Below the pieces are notes generated by a model that saw only the letters and a program-made list of their open reading frames with translations, was not told where the DNA came from and made no database searches. A stretch of 8,013 bases of DNA from positions 1 through 8,013 of the forward strand of contig CAMNBW010000060.1 of the NCBI GenBank assembly GCA_946533525.1, in the 5' to 3' direction. Made by a program: the position numbers and the translations under genes. Every line of letters starts with the position of its first letter. The stretch's first letter is position 1. Origin of the DNA: an uncultured Lachnospiraceae bacterium. GTDB taxonomy: Bacteria > Bacillota > Clostridia > Lachnospirales > Lachnospiraceae. Shown in pieces: positions 1 to 6,736 of the stretch.

Positions 1-2
1 TT

Positions 3-509
3 TACGGGCTTAAAACAGTCGGCGAGTGCTTAAAGGACGAGACAGTCAGCGCATTTTTAAATAAATGTATCTTTGACGAGATAGTGCCGACTCTCGGAAA
101 TTCCGAAACGGATATAAACTTTGGAAAGGCAGTGCTGGAGAGATTTTCCAATCCTTTCATCAAGCACCAGCTTCTTTCCATAGCCCTTAATTCGGTTAGT
201 AAGTTCCAGGTTCGCGTACTTCCTACGATCCTTGAATATAAGGAAAAATTCGGAGCTTATCCGCCAGCACTTACTTTCTCCATGGCGGCGCTCATTGCTT
301 TCTACCGTACGGATAATGTAAATGACGGTGAAGAGATAATGAAGTTTATGAAAACAGCTTCGGTATCGGACATCTTAAAGAAAAAGGAGTACTGGGACGC
401 AGATCTGACTGAAATGATACCCGAGGTTGAACGCTACTATGCTCTCATAGATGAAAAGGGAATGAAAGAAGCGTATAAAGTAGTCTTAAATGAAAAGGAA
501 AGTACCTGA
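3..509 (+). CDS. uxaB: Tagaturonate reductase (altronate oxidoreductase), C-terminal part
   Basis: The last 168 residues of an NAD-dependent reductase that converts D-tagaturonate to D-altronate in galacturonate catabolism. The frame is open from base 3 with no start in the window. A GTG at 84 lies inside conserved sequence and is not the true start, because the upstream codons (YGLKTVGECLKDE) still read as UxaB. The diagnostic stretch is FSNPFIKHQLLSIALNSVSK followed by FQVRVLPTILEY, typical of the C-terminal helical domain of UxaB in the mannitol dehydrogenase superfamily. E. coli UxaB is about 480 residues, so roughly the first two thirds, with the Rossmann NAD-binding domain, lie outside the window. 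Its TGA stop shares one base with the ATG of the altronate dehydratase gene, the next enzyme in the pathway, which suggests translational coupling. Confidence 0.9.
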   Translation, partial: YGLKTVGECLKDETVSAFLNKCIFDEIVPTLGNSETDINFGKAVLERFSNPFIKHQLLSIALNSVSKFQVRVLPTILEYKEKFGAYPPALTFSMAALIAFYRTDNVNDGEEIMKFMKTASVSDILKKKEYWDADLTEMIPEVERYYALIDEKGMKEAYKVVLNEKEST

Positions 510-2005
510 TGCAGCGATTTGTAAAGATAAATTCCGATGACAATGTAGCTGTTGCACTGACGGATCTAAAGTCAGGGGAACAGCTTAAGGTGGCTGGAAA
601 GACGGTCACACTTAAAGAAGATATCACAATGGGTCACAAGTTTGCTCTTAAGGACCTCGCAGAGGGCGAAAACGTCATAAAATATGGCTTTCCCATAGGC
701 CATGTCCTCTCTGCCGCCGCACAGGGCTCACATATCCACGTACATAACCTTAAGACAAATTTAAGCGACAACCTTAAATATGAGTACCGTCCAAATCACG
801 CTGAAAAGGCGGATTTCAGCCTTGGAAGCGAAGAGAAGTATTTCATGGGCTATGAGCGTGCGGACGGCAAAGCCGGTGTTCGAAACGAACTTTGGATAAT
901 ACCGACAGTAGGCTGCGTAAACGCCATAGCGCGTGCAATAGAGCAGAAAACACAGGACTTAAAGAGTGACAGAATCGAAAATGTAGTTGCATTCAGCCAT
1001 CCCTACGGCTGCTCTCAGATGGGCGACGACCAGGAGAATACAAGAGAGGCTCTGGCAGCGCTTATAAAACATCCGAATGCCGGAGGCGTGCTTGTTCTGG
1101 GTCTTGGCTGCGAAAACTCCAATATAGGGGTTTTAAAGGAGGGAGGGTACCTCGACGGCTACGATGAGAGCCGGGTTCGCTTCCTTCAGTGTCAGGACTG
1201 CGAAGATGAAGTTGGAGAAGGGATTAAGATATTAAAGGAACTTGCCGCAAACGCAGAGAAATTTAAGAGAAAGAAGATAAGCGTAGAGAAGCTGATAATA
1301 GGGATGAAATGCGGAGGGTCGGACGGTCTGTCCGGGATTACGGCAAATCCGGTAGTCGGACGGTTTTCGGATATGCTGACTGCTGCAGGGGGCAGCACGA
1401 TACTTACCGAAGTGCCGGAGATGTTCGGCGCCGAAACGATCCTCATGGAGCGCTGCATAAATGAAGGGATCTTCGATAAGACGGTAAGCCTTATCAATGA
1501 TTTCAAGGATTATTTCAGGCAGCATAACCAGACTATATATGAGAATCCTTCGCCGGGAAATAAAAAGGGCGGGATCTCAACCCTCGAAGACAAGGCTCTG
1601 GGCTGTACGCAAAAGTCCGGCCTGGGTCCTGTGGAGGATGTTTTAAAATATGCCGAACCCCTGACTACACCCGGCTTAAACCTCCTGTCGGCTCCCGGCA
1701 ACGATCTCGTTGCCAGCACGGCCACAGTGCTTTCGGGAGCACAGATAGTGCTGTTTACCACCGGAAGAGGAACGCCCTTTGCGAGCGCTGTTCCCACAGT
1801 GAAGATCTCTTCCAACAGTCCTCTTGCCGGGCATAAAAATAACTGGATAGATTTCGATGCCGGAAGGCTTTTGGAAGGCAAGAGCCTGGACGAGCTCGGA
1901 GAGGAGCTCTACAGGGAGGTTCTTGACGTAGCGGGCGGCAAAAAGGTTAAGAGCGAAGACGGCTTCAGGGATCTGGCTATATTCAAGAAAGGAGTAACTT
2001 TATGA
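509..2005 (+). CDS. uxaA: Altronate dehydratase
   Basis: Dehydrates D-altronate to 2-keto-3-deoxy-D-gluconate in the cytosol, the last step of the galacturonate branch before KDG. The 498-residue length matches the family (E. coli about 495) and similarity runs end to end. Residues 1 to about 95 form the N-terminal SAF-type domain (MQRFVKINSDDNVAVALTDL, GHKFALKDLAEGENVIKYG, NLKTNLSD). The catalytic part has RNELWIIPTVGCVN, SHPYGCSQMGDD (163-174), LGLGCENSN (about 197-205), KCGGSDGLSGITANP (from 267) and LGCTQKSG (from 364). These Cys/His motifs are characteristic of this Fe(II)-dependent family; which residues bind metal is not shown here. The ending FRDLAIFKKGVTL is also typical. An AAAGGAAAG sequence lies upstream of the ATG, inside the end of uxaB. 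The stop overlaps the uxaC start by four bases (ATGA). Confidence 0.96.
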   Translation: MQRFVKINSDDNVAVALTDLKSGEQLKVAGKTVTLKEDITMGHKFALKDLAEGENVIKYGFPIGHVLSAAAQGSHIHVHNLKTNLSDNLKYEYRPNHAEKADFSLGSEEKYFMGYERADGKAGVRNELWIIPTVGCVNAIARAIEQKTQDLKSDRIENVVAFSHPYGCSQMGDDQENTREALAALIKHPNAGGVLVLGLGCENSNIGVLKEGGYLDGYDESRVRFLQCQDCEDEVGEGIKILKELAANAEKFKRKKISVEKLIIGMKCGGSDGLSGITANPVVGRFSDMLTAAGGSTILTEVPEMFGAETILMERCINEGIFDKTVSLINDFKDYFRQHNQTIYENPSPGNKKGGISTLEDKALGCTQKSGLGPVEDVLKYAEPLTTPGLNLLSAPGNDLVASTATVLSGAQIVLFTTGRGTPFASAVPTVKISSNSPLAGHKNNWIDFDAGRLLEGKSLDELGEELYREVLDVAGGKKVKSEDGFRDLAIFKKGVTL

Positions 2006-3423
2006 AGGCATTTATGGATCATGATTTCCTTCTGGATACACCTACCGCAAAAAAGCTTTATGAGAAGTTTGCGGATATGAAGAAGATACCCGTATTGGAC
2101 TATCACTGTCATATAAATCCGAAGGAAATATACGAAGACAGAAAATATGAAAATATCGCCCAGGTATGGCTGGGTGGAGATCACTATAAGTGGAGGCAGA
2201 TGCGCACCAACGGCGTCGATGAAAAATATATTACCGGAGACGCCTCCGACAGGGAAAAGTTCCAGAAGTGGGCGGAGACCCTGCCCCGGCTTATAGGAAA
2301 TCCGCTTTATCACTGGTCGCACTTAGAGCTCAGATACTACTTCGGCTACCAGGGGAACCTTAACGGCGACACGGCTCAGGAGGTATGGGATCTGTGCAAT
2401 TCCAAGCTGAATTCGGATGAATTTACCGTAAGGAATATTATCAGGAAATCCAATGTAAAGCTTATATGCACCACCGACGACCCCATCGACAGCCTCGAAT
2501 GGCACGAAAAGATAAAGGCTGACGATTCCTTTGAGGTTCAGGTCCTTCCCGCGTGGAGGCCGGACAAGATAAACAATATCGAAAAGCCCGAGTTCAGATC
2601 GTATATTGAAAAGCTTTCGGAGGTATCGGGAGTTAAGGTTACCGATATGGGAAGCCTCTATCAGGCTATAGTAAAGAGGCTCGATTTCTTTGCCGACCAC
2701 GGCTGTAAGGTCAGCGACCATGCGCTTGAGTACGTAATGTACGCTCCCGCAGACGAAAAAGAGCTTGAAGCGATCTTAAAGAAGGGCTTAAACGGCGAGA
2801 GCATCAGCGCGGAAGAGAGCCTTAAGTACAAGACCGCAATGATGATCTGCCTTGCAAAGGAATATCACAAGCGCGGCTGGGTAATGCAGCTCCACTACGG
2901 CTGTAAGAGGGACAACAACGCTCTCATGTACGAGAAGCTGGGTCCCGACACAGGGTATGACTGCATCAATAACTATGCCCCTTCGGCGCAGCTTGCGGAC
3001 TTTTTGAACGCTCTGTCCGCTACGGATGAGGTTCCGAAGACAATAATATATTCCCTTAACCCCAATGACGATCAGGCCATAGGCACGATCCTTGGCTGCT
3101 TCCAGGGCGGCGGGGTAAGGAACAAGCTTCAGCAGGGAAGCGCATGGTGGTTTAATGATCACTATGTAGGAATGACGAACCAGATGAAGTCTCTGGCTAA
3201 TCTGTCCGCTTTGGGCAATTTTGTCGGAATGCTTACGGACTCCCGTTCCTTCCTCTCCTACACGAGGCACGATTATTTCAGAAGGATACTCTGCGGCCTT
3301 ATCGGAGGCTGGGTAGAGAACGGCGAATATCCCGACGACGAGAAGCTGCTTGGAGACATCGTCAAAGGCATATCCTTTAACAACGCAGTGGATTACTTTG
3401 AATTTGATCTGGAAAAGGTCTGA
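2002..3423 (+). CDS. uxaC: Uronate isomerase (glucuronate/galacturonate isomerase)
   Basis: Interconverts D-glucuronate with D-fructuronate and D-galacturonate with D-tagaturonate, so it is the entry step of both branches encoded here. The 473-residue length equals the family norm (E. coli 470). It belongs to the amidohydrolase superfamily. The metal-site HxH appears in DYHCHINP (H35, H37). Other family blocks are CTTDDPIDSLEWH (156-168), AWRPDKI, VMQLHYGCKRDNN in the central barrel, TIIYSLNPND, GSAWWFNDH, FVGMLTDSRSFLSYTRHDYFRRILC, and GGWVENGEYPDD near the C-terminus (435-446). The start is fixed by AAAGGAG at 1988-1994 and by the 4-base ATGA overlap with uxaA. Nothing is truncated or frameshifted. 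Confidence 0.97.
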   Translation: MKAFMDHDFLLDTPTAKKLYEKFADMKKIPVLDYHCHINPKEIYEDRKYENIAQVWLGGDHYKWRQMRTNGVDEKYITGDASDREKFQKWAETLPRLIGNPLYHWSHLELRYYFGYQGNLNGDTAQEVWDLCNSKLNSDEFTVRNIIRKSNVKLICTTDDPIDSLEWHEKIKADDSFEVQVLPAWRPDKINNIEKPEFRSYIEKLSEVSGVKVTDMGSLYQAIVKRLDFFADHGCKVSDHALEYVMYAPADEKELEAILKKGLNGESISAEESLKYKTAMMICLAKEYHKRGWVMQLHYGCKRDNNALMYEKLGPDTGYDCINNYAPSAQLADFLNALSATDEVPKTIIYSLNPNDDQAIGTILGCFQGGGVRNKLQQGSAWWFNDHYVGMTNQMKSLANLSALGNFVGMLTDSRSFLSYTRHDYFRRILCGLIGGWVENGEYPDDEKLLGDIVKGISFNNAVDYFEFDLEKV

Positions 3424-3437
3424 AACAGACGGGCATA

Positions 3438-3926
3438 ATGGAATTTAAATACAGATATAAGATAAAGCCGTCAGACATATGGCAGGTCAGAATGTACTAC
3501 GCTTACGCTTCGTATCTTGCGGTAGTAAATCTGACCTGTATAGCGGCTTCAATAATCCTCATTGTTACGCAGTGGAAATCATCCGGGCCGGTATTTAAAA
3601 CCCTGATGCTGATATTTTTGTCCCTGTTTCTTATCATCCAGCCCCTTGTTATCTATCTGACCTCCATTCCCCAGGCCAGGGCAAACGACGAGGAAATGGA
3701 GCTTATATTCAACGACAGAGGGATGACGGTAAGAACGGACGGAAGGGAAGAGAGTATCGAATGGAGAGGCATTATAAACATAACCGTCCGACCCACTCTC
3801 GTAATAGTATATACCGACGCAAATCACGGATATATCCTGACAAACCGGATCCTTAAAAATACCCGTAAAGATTTTCTGGAGTTTGCCCGATCCAGGCGAA
3901 ACAGTTTAGAGAGCTCAAGCTCATAA
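3438..3926 (+). CDS. Small membrane protein with YcxB-like C-terminal domain
   Basis: A 162-residue protein of unknown function. Residues 1-20 are a polar, basic N-terminus. Two hydrophobic segments at about 22-44 and 54-75 look like transmembrane helices joined by a short loop (QWKSSGP). The rest is soluble and beta-rich. The pattern MELIFNDRGMTVRTDG, then ESIEWRGI, then a hydrophobic strand (TLVIVYTD) and YILTNRIL resembles the YcxB-like C-terminal domain found after two helices in many Firmicute proteins. Its molecular role is not established. It sits 14 bases after uxaC and 19 bases before uxuA, in line with the operon, but its ATG lacks a clear Shine-Dalgarno (only GACGGGC upstream). Translation may be weak or depend on termination of uxaC. 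It is not a recognised uronate enzyme. The family call rests on pattern recognition only. Confidence 0.72.
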   Translation: MEFKYRYKIKPSDIWQVRMYYAYASYLAVVNLTCIAASIILIVTQWKSSGPVFKTLMLIFLSLFLIIQPLVIYLTSIPQARANDEEMELIFNDRGMTVRTDGREESIEWRGIINITVRPTLVIVYTDANHGYILTNRILKNTRKDFLEFARSRRNSLESSSS

Positions 3927-3945
3927 CCGGAGGAAGAAAAAAGCT

Positions 3946-5013
3946 ATGGAAATGACACTTAGATGGTACGGAACCGGACACGACACCGTTACCTTAAAGC
4001 AGATAAGACAGATTCCCGGCGTAAAAGGCGTAATAACCACGCTCTACGATACTTCGCCCGGGGACTTGTGGAGCAGGGAACGAATCCACGCCCTCAAGGA
4101 AGAAGTGGAGGCATCGGGGCTTAAGATTTCCGGCATAGAGAGCGTAAATGTCCATGACGCGATAAAGACCGGGGATCCCAAGCGGGAAGAGTATATCGAC
4201 AACTACATAGAGACACTTAGAAACCTGGGTGAAGAAGACATACATATGGTATGCTACAATTTCATGCCGGTATTTGACTGGACCAGGACGGAGCTTGCGA
4301 GAATGAGGCCCGACGGGTCAACGGTGCTTGCCTATACCCAGGAGGCGGTAGACGCGATTGACCCCGAGAAGATGTTCGAAAGCATTTCCGGGGAGATGAA
4401 CGGAACAATAATGCCGGGCTGGGAGCCGGAAAGAATGGCCCATGTAAAAGAGCTCTTCGAAATGTATAAGGATATTGACGATGAGAAGCTTTTTGAAAAT
4501 CTCAAATATTTCCTTGAGCGGATCATGCCGGTATGCAATGAATATGACATAAAGATGGCCATACATCCCGACGACCCGGCGTGGAGCGTATTCGGCCTGC
4601 CCAGGATCATCATAAACAAAGAAAATATACTGCGTATGATGAAGATGGTGGACGACCCGCACAACGGAGTTACCTTCTGCTCGGGGTCCTATGGAACGAA
4701 TTTAAAGAACGACCTTCCCGATATGATACGCTCTCTTAAGGGAAGGATACATTTTGCACACGTAAGAAACCTGAAGTTCAATTCTCCCACAGATTTTGAG
4801 GAGGCAGCCCATCTTTCCTCGGACGGAAGCTTCGATATGTACGAGATAATGAAGGCTCTTTATGACATAGGTTTTGACGGACCCATACGCCCCGACCACG
4901 GAAGAATGATATGGGATGAGGTGGCTATGCCCGGCTACGGCTTATATGACAGAGCCCTCGGAGCGGCCTATCTCAACGGACTTTGGGAAGCTATAGAAAA
5001 GAGCAACAAATAA
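3946..5013 (+). CDS. uxuA: Mannonate dehydratase
   Basis: Dehydrates D-mannonate to 2-keto-3-deoxy-D-gluconate, the last step of the glucuronate branch before KDG. It has 355 residues, matching the compact Gram-positive UxuA form rather than the roughly 394-residue E. coli form. It is a TIM-barrel enzyme of the xylose-isomerase-like fold. Diagnostic blocks are MTLRWYGTGHDTVTL at the N-terminus, CYNFMPVFDWTRTEL (103-117), IHPDDPAWSVFGLPRI (from 206), FCSGSYGTNLKNDLPDMI (C245), HFAHVRNLK (H269, H272) and RPDHGRMIWDE (D317, H318). The His, Cys and Asp residues in the last four blocks are the expected divalent-metal (Mn) ligands and active-site residues by family knowledge. A GGAGGA Shine-Dalgarno lies at 3929-3934, 11-12 bases before the ATG. 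It is followed 32 bases later by the reductase gene that makes its substrate. Confidence 0.97.
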   Translation: MEMTLRWYGTGHDTVTLKQIRQIPGVKGVITTLYDTSPGDLWSRERIHALKEEVEASGLKISGIESVNVHDAIKTGDPKREEYIDNYIETLRNLGEEDIHMVCYNFMPVFDWTRTELARMRPDGSTVLAYTQEAVDAIDPEKMFESISGEMNGTIMPGWEPERMAHVKELFEMYKDIDDEKLFENLKYFLERIMPVCNEYDIKMAIHPDDPAWSVFGLPRIIINKENILRMMKMVDDPHNGVTFCSGSYGTNLKNDLPDMIRSLKGRIHFAHVRNLKFNSPTDFEEAAHLSSDGSFDMYEIMKALYDIGFDGPIRPDHGRMIWDEVAMPGYGLYDRALGAAYLNGLWEAIEKSNK

Positions 5014-5032
5014 TAATAGACAAAAATCCAGC

Positions 5033-5038
5033 AGGGAG
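5033..5038 (+). promoter_or_regulatory. Shine-Dalgarno fixing the uxuB start
   Basis: AGGGAG stands 7 bases before the ATG at 5046. It favours this start over an in-frame TTG at 4983 that lies inside uxuA and has no ribosome site. Confidence 0.75.
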
Positions 5039-5045
5039 ATCTGTT

Positions 5046-6659
5046 ATGAATTTAACTGACGAAGGAATACAAAATAAAGAAGAATGGAAGCAAAAGGGCT
5101 ATACCCTCCCGGAGTTTGACAGGGAGAAGATGATAGCCGCAACGAAGGAAAAGCCCGTATGGGTACATTTCGGAGCAGGAAATATCTTTCGTGCCTTTCA
5201 GGCGGCCGCGGCGCAGAAGCTTTTAAACGAAGGAGTAATGGAGAGCGGGATCACCGTAGTTGAAGGCTTTGACTACGAGATCATCGAGAAAATGTACCGC
5301 CCCCACGACAATCTGTCCGTGCTCGTAACCTTAAAGGCCGACGGAAATATTGAAAAGACCGTAATCGGCAGCATAGGAGAATCCTGTATTTTGGATTCGG
5401 AGAACAAGGAGGAGTTTGAGCGTCTTAAAAAGATCTTTTCCGAGCCCTCGCTGCAGTTTTCCACCTTTACGATCACGGAAAAGGGCTACAGCCTGATAGA
5501 CGGAAAGGGAGAGCTCACCGGCGCGGTAAAGGCCGACTTTGAAAAGGGTCCCGAAAAGCCCTCAAGCTACATCGGAAAAGTTGTGTCTCTCCTGTATTCA
5601 AGGTATCTTGCGGGGAAATACCCCATAGCCATGGTCAGCACCGATAACTGCTCTCACAACGGGGACAAGCTGAAGGCTGCCGTCGAAGCGTTTGCGGAAG
5701 AGTGGAGCAGAAGGGAGCTGGTGGAAGGAGACTTTGAAGACTATCTTTTCAATTCCGGAAAGGTAAGCTTCCCCTGGTCGATGATAGACAAGATAACCCC
5801 GAGACCCGATCCCGGAGTGGAGGAGCTGCTTAAAAAGGACGCCATAGACGGGCTCGAGAACGTGGTAACTTCAAAGAATACCTGGGTAGCTCCCTTTGTA
5901 AATGCTGAGGAATGTGAGTACCTGGTAATAGAAGACGACTTTCCTGCCGGGAGGCCTGAGCTTGAAAAGGCGGGCTTTATCTTTACGGACCGGGAGACCG
6001 TGGATAAGGTGGAAAGGATGAAGGTTTGCACCTGTCTCAATCCCCTGCATACGGCTCTGGCGGTTTACGGCTGCCTTTTGGGCTACGAGAGGATCTCCGA
6101 GGAGATGAAGGATAAGGAGCTTAAGAAGCTGGTGGAGAGAATCGGCTACGAAGAGGGCCTGCCTGTGGTTACGGATCCCGGAGTGATAAAGCCTAAGGAC
6201 TTTATAGATACCGTACTCAATGTGAGGATACCCAACCCCTTCATGCCGGATACCCCCCAGAGGATTGCCACCGACACCTCCCAGAAGCTTGCCATACGTT
6301 TCGGGGAGACGATTAAAAATTATAAGGCAGCGGGAAAGGACACAGAGGAGCTTAAGATGATACCTCTGGTGTTCGCAGGCTGGATAAGGTATCTGATGGC
6401 GGTGGACGACAGCGGAAAGCCCTTTGAGCTGAGCCCGGATCCTCTTTTGGATAATGTTAAGACCTATGTAGAGGGAATGGATATTAATTCCGGCAATGTG
6501 TCCGGACAGCTGGAAAAGCTCGACGGTCTTCTGCACGATGAAAAGATCTTCGGAGTTGACCTCTACAGCGCGGGTCTGGCCGAAAAGGTGAAAGCTTACT
6601 TTACAGAACTTACTGACGGGGCAAATGCCGTCAGAAGGACTCTTGAAAAATACGTATAA
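5046..6659 (+). CDS. uxuB: Fructuronate reductase-like, mannitol dehydrogenase family
   Basis: Probably reduces D-fructuronate to D-mannonate with NADH, supplying UxuA encoded immediately upstream. With the ATG at 5046 the protein has 537 residues, about 50 longer than E. coli UxuB (486). The N-terminal Rossmann domain opens with WVHFGAGNIFRAFQA (from 39). The centre has AMVSTDNCSHNGDK and FPWSMIDKITPRP. The C-terminal domain carries MKVCTCLNPLHTALAVYGCL (K326, N332, H335), matching the catalytic Lys-Asn-His of the polyol long-chain dehydrogenases, and IPNPFMPDTPQRIATDTSQK. By memory of the family, Lys and Asn are usually five residues apart and the motif reads LNGSHS; here they are six apart and it reads LNPLHT, so this is a divergent subgroup. 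The substrate is inferred mostly from neighbours. Other sugar-acid or polyol substrates are possible. Confidence 0.86.
   Translation: MNLTDEGIQNKEEWKQKGYTLPEFDREKMIAATKEKPVWVHFGAGNIFRAFQAAAAQKLLNEGVMESGITVVEGFDYEIIEKMYRPHDNLSVLVTLKADGNIEKTVIGSIGESCILDSENKEEFERLKKIFSEPSLQFSTFTITEKGYSLIDGKGELTGAVKADFEKGPEKPSSYIGKVVSLLYSRYLAGKYPIAMVSTDNCSHNGDKLKAAVEAFAEEWSRRELVEGDFEDYLFNSGKVSFPWSMIDKITPRPDPGVEELLKKDAIDGLENVVTSKNTWVAPFVNAEECEYLVIEDDFPAGRPELEKAGFIFTDRETVDKVERMKVCTCLNPLHTALAVYGCLLGYERISEEMKDKELKKLVERIGYEEGLPVVTDPGVIKPKDFIDTVLNVRIPNPFMPDTPQRIATDTSQKLAIRFGETIKNYKAAGKDTEELKMIPLVFAGWIRYLMAVDDSGKPFELSPDPLLDNVKTYVEGMDINSGNVSGQLEKLDGLLHDEKIFGVDLYSAGLAEKVKAYFTELTDGANAVRRTLEKYV
6613..6634 (+). other. Perfect 7-bp inverted repeat near the 3' end of uxuB
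   Basis: CTGACGG (6613-6619) pairs perfectly with CCGTCAG (6628-6634) across an 8-base loop. It lies inside the coding sequence about 25 bases before the stop. No T-tract follows, so it is not a standard intrinsic terminator. It could be an mRNA stability or processing hairpin, or chance. Confidence 0.4.
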
Positions 6660-6710
6660 GTAATGGAGTAGCTATGAGCTATAAGTCAGATATTACCGGG
6701 AATAAAACCC
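6658..6710 (+). repeat. Intergenic direct repeat, copy 1 (before the kinase gene)
   Basis: About 53 bases starting at the uxuB stop, recurring at 7843-7895 with roughly 47 of 53 identities and no gaps. It includes a GGAG ribosome site (6665-6668), an ATG (6674), and the arms TAGCT and AGCTA flanking that ATG as a perfect 5-bp inverted repeat. A short GGG...CCC pair (6698-6700, 6708-6710) follows, with AATAAAA between. Its function is unknown; candidates are a leader peptide gene, an RNA regulatory element or a duplicated gene start. Confidence 0.85.
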
Positions 6711-6736
6711 TATTTAATAAAGGAGAAAAATTATGA
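6674..6736 (+). CDS. Possible 20-residue leader or coupling peptide before the kinase gene
   Basis: A tiny reading frame beginning MSYKSDITGNKTLF and ending at a TGA that overlaps the kinase ATG by four bases (ATGA). GGAG at 6665-6668 is 5 bases before its ATG. The first 13-14 codons are shared with a second tiny frame at 7859, and the core DITG-x-KT is kept. Ribosomes translating it would terminate exactly at the kinase start, so it could couple uxuB termination to kinase translation. There is no signal peptide or recognisable domain. It may be a by-product of a conserved RNA or DNA element rather than a real gene. Confidence 0.4.
   Translation: MSYKSDITGNKTLFNKGEKL

Noticed and set aside
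84..509. Separate 141-residue protein starting at GTG 84
   Set aside because: The frame is open upstream to base 3 with conserved UxaB sequence, so it is the tail of a longer gene.
1192..1525. Two overlapping antisense open frames opposite uxaA
   Set aside because: They overlap each other and a well-supported gene. The peptide composition is low-complexity and shadow-like.
2788..3270. 160-codon antisense open frame opposite uxaC
   Set aside because: It is a shadow of a highly conserved gene, with no family resemblance.
4983..5045. In-frame N-terminal extension of the reductase from TTG at 4983
   Set aside because: It overlaps the end of uxuA, has no ribosome site, and reads as non-family sequence. 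The ATG at 5046 has AGGGAG 7 bases upstream.
5871..6536. 221-codon antisense open frame opposite uxuB
   Set aside because: It is antisense to a strongly conserved coding gene, has no recognisable domain, and is explained by the sense strand's codon bias.
6698..6720. Intrinsic terminator between uxuB and the kinase gene
   Set aside because: The stem is only 3 bp and no T-run follows; the downstream sequence is the kinase ribosome site.
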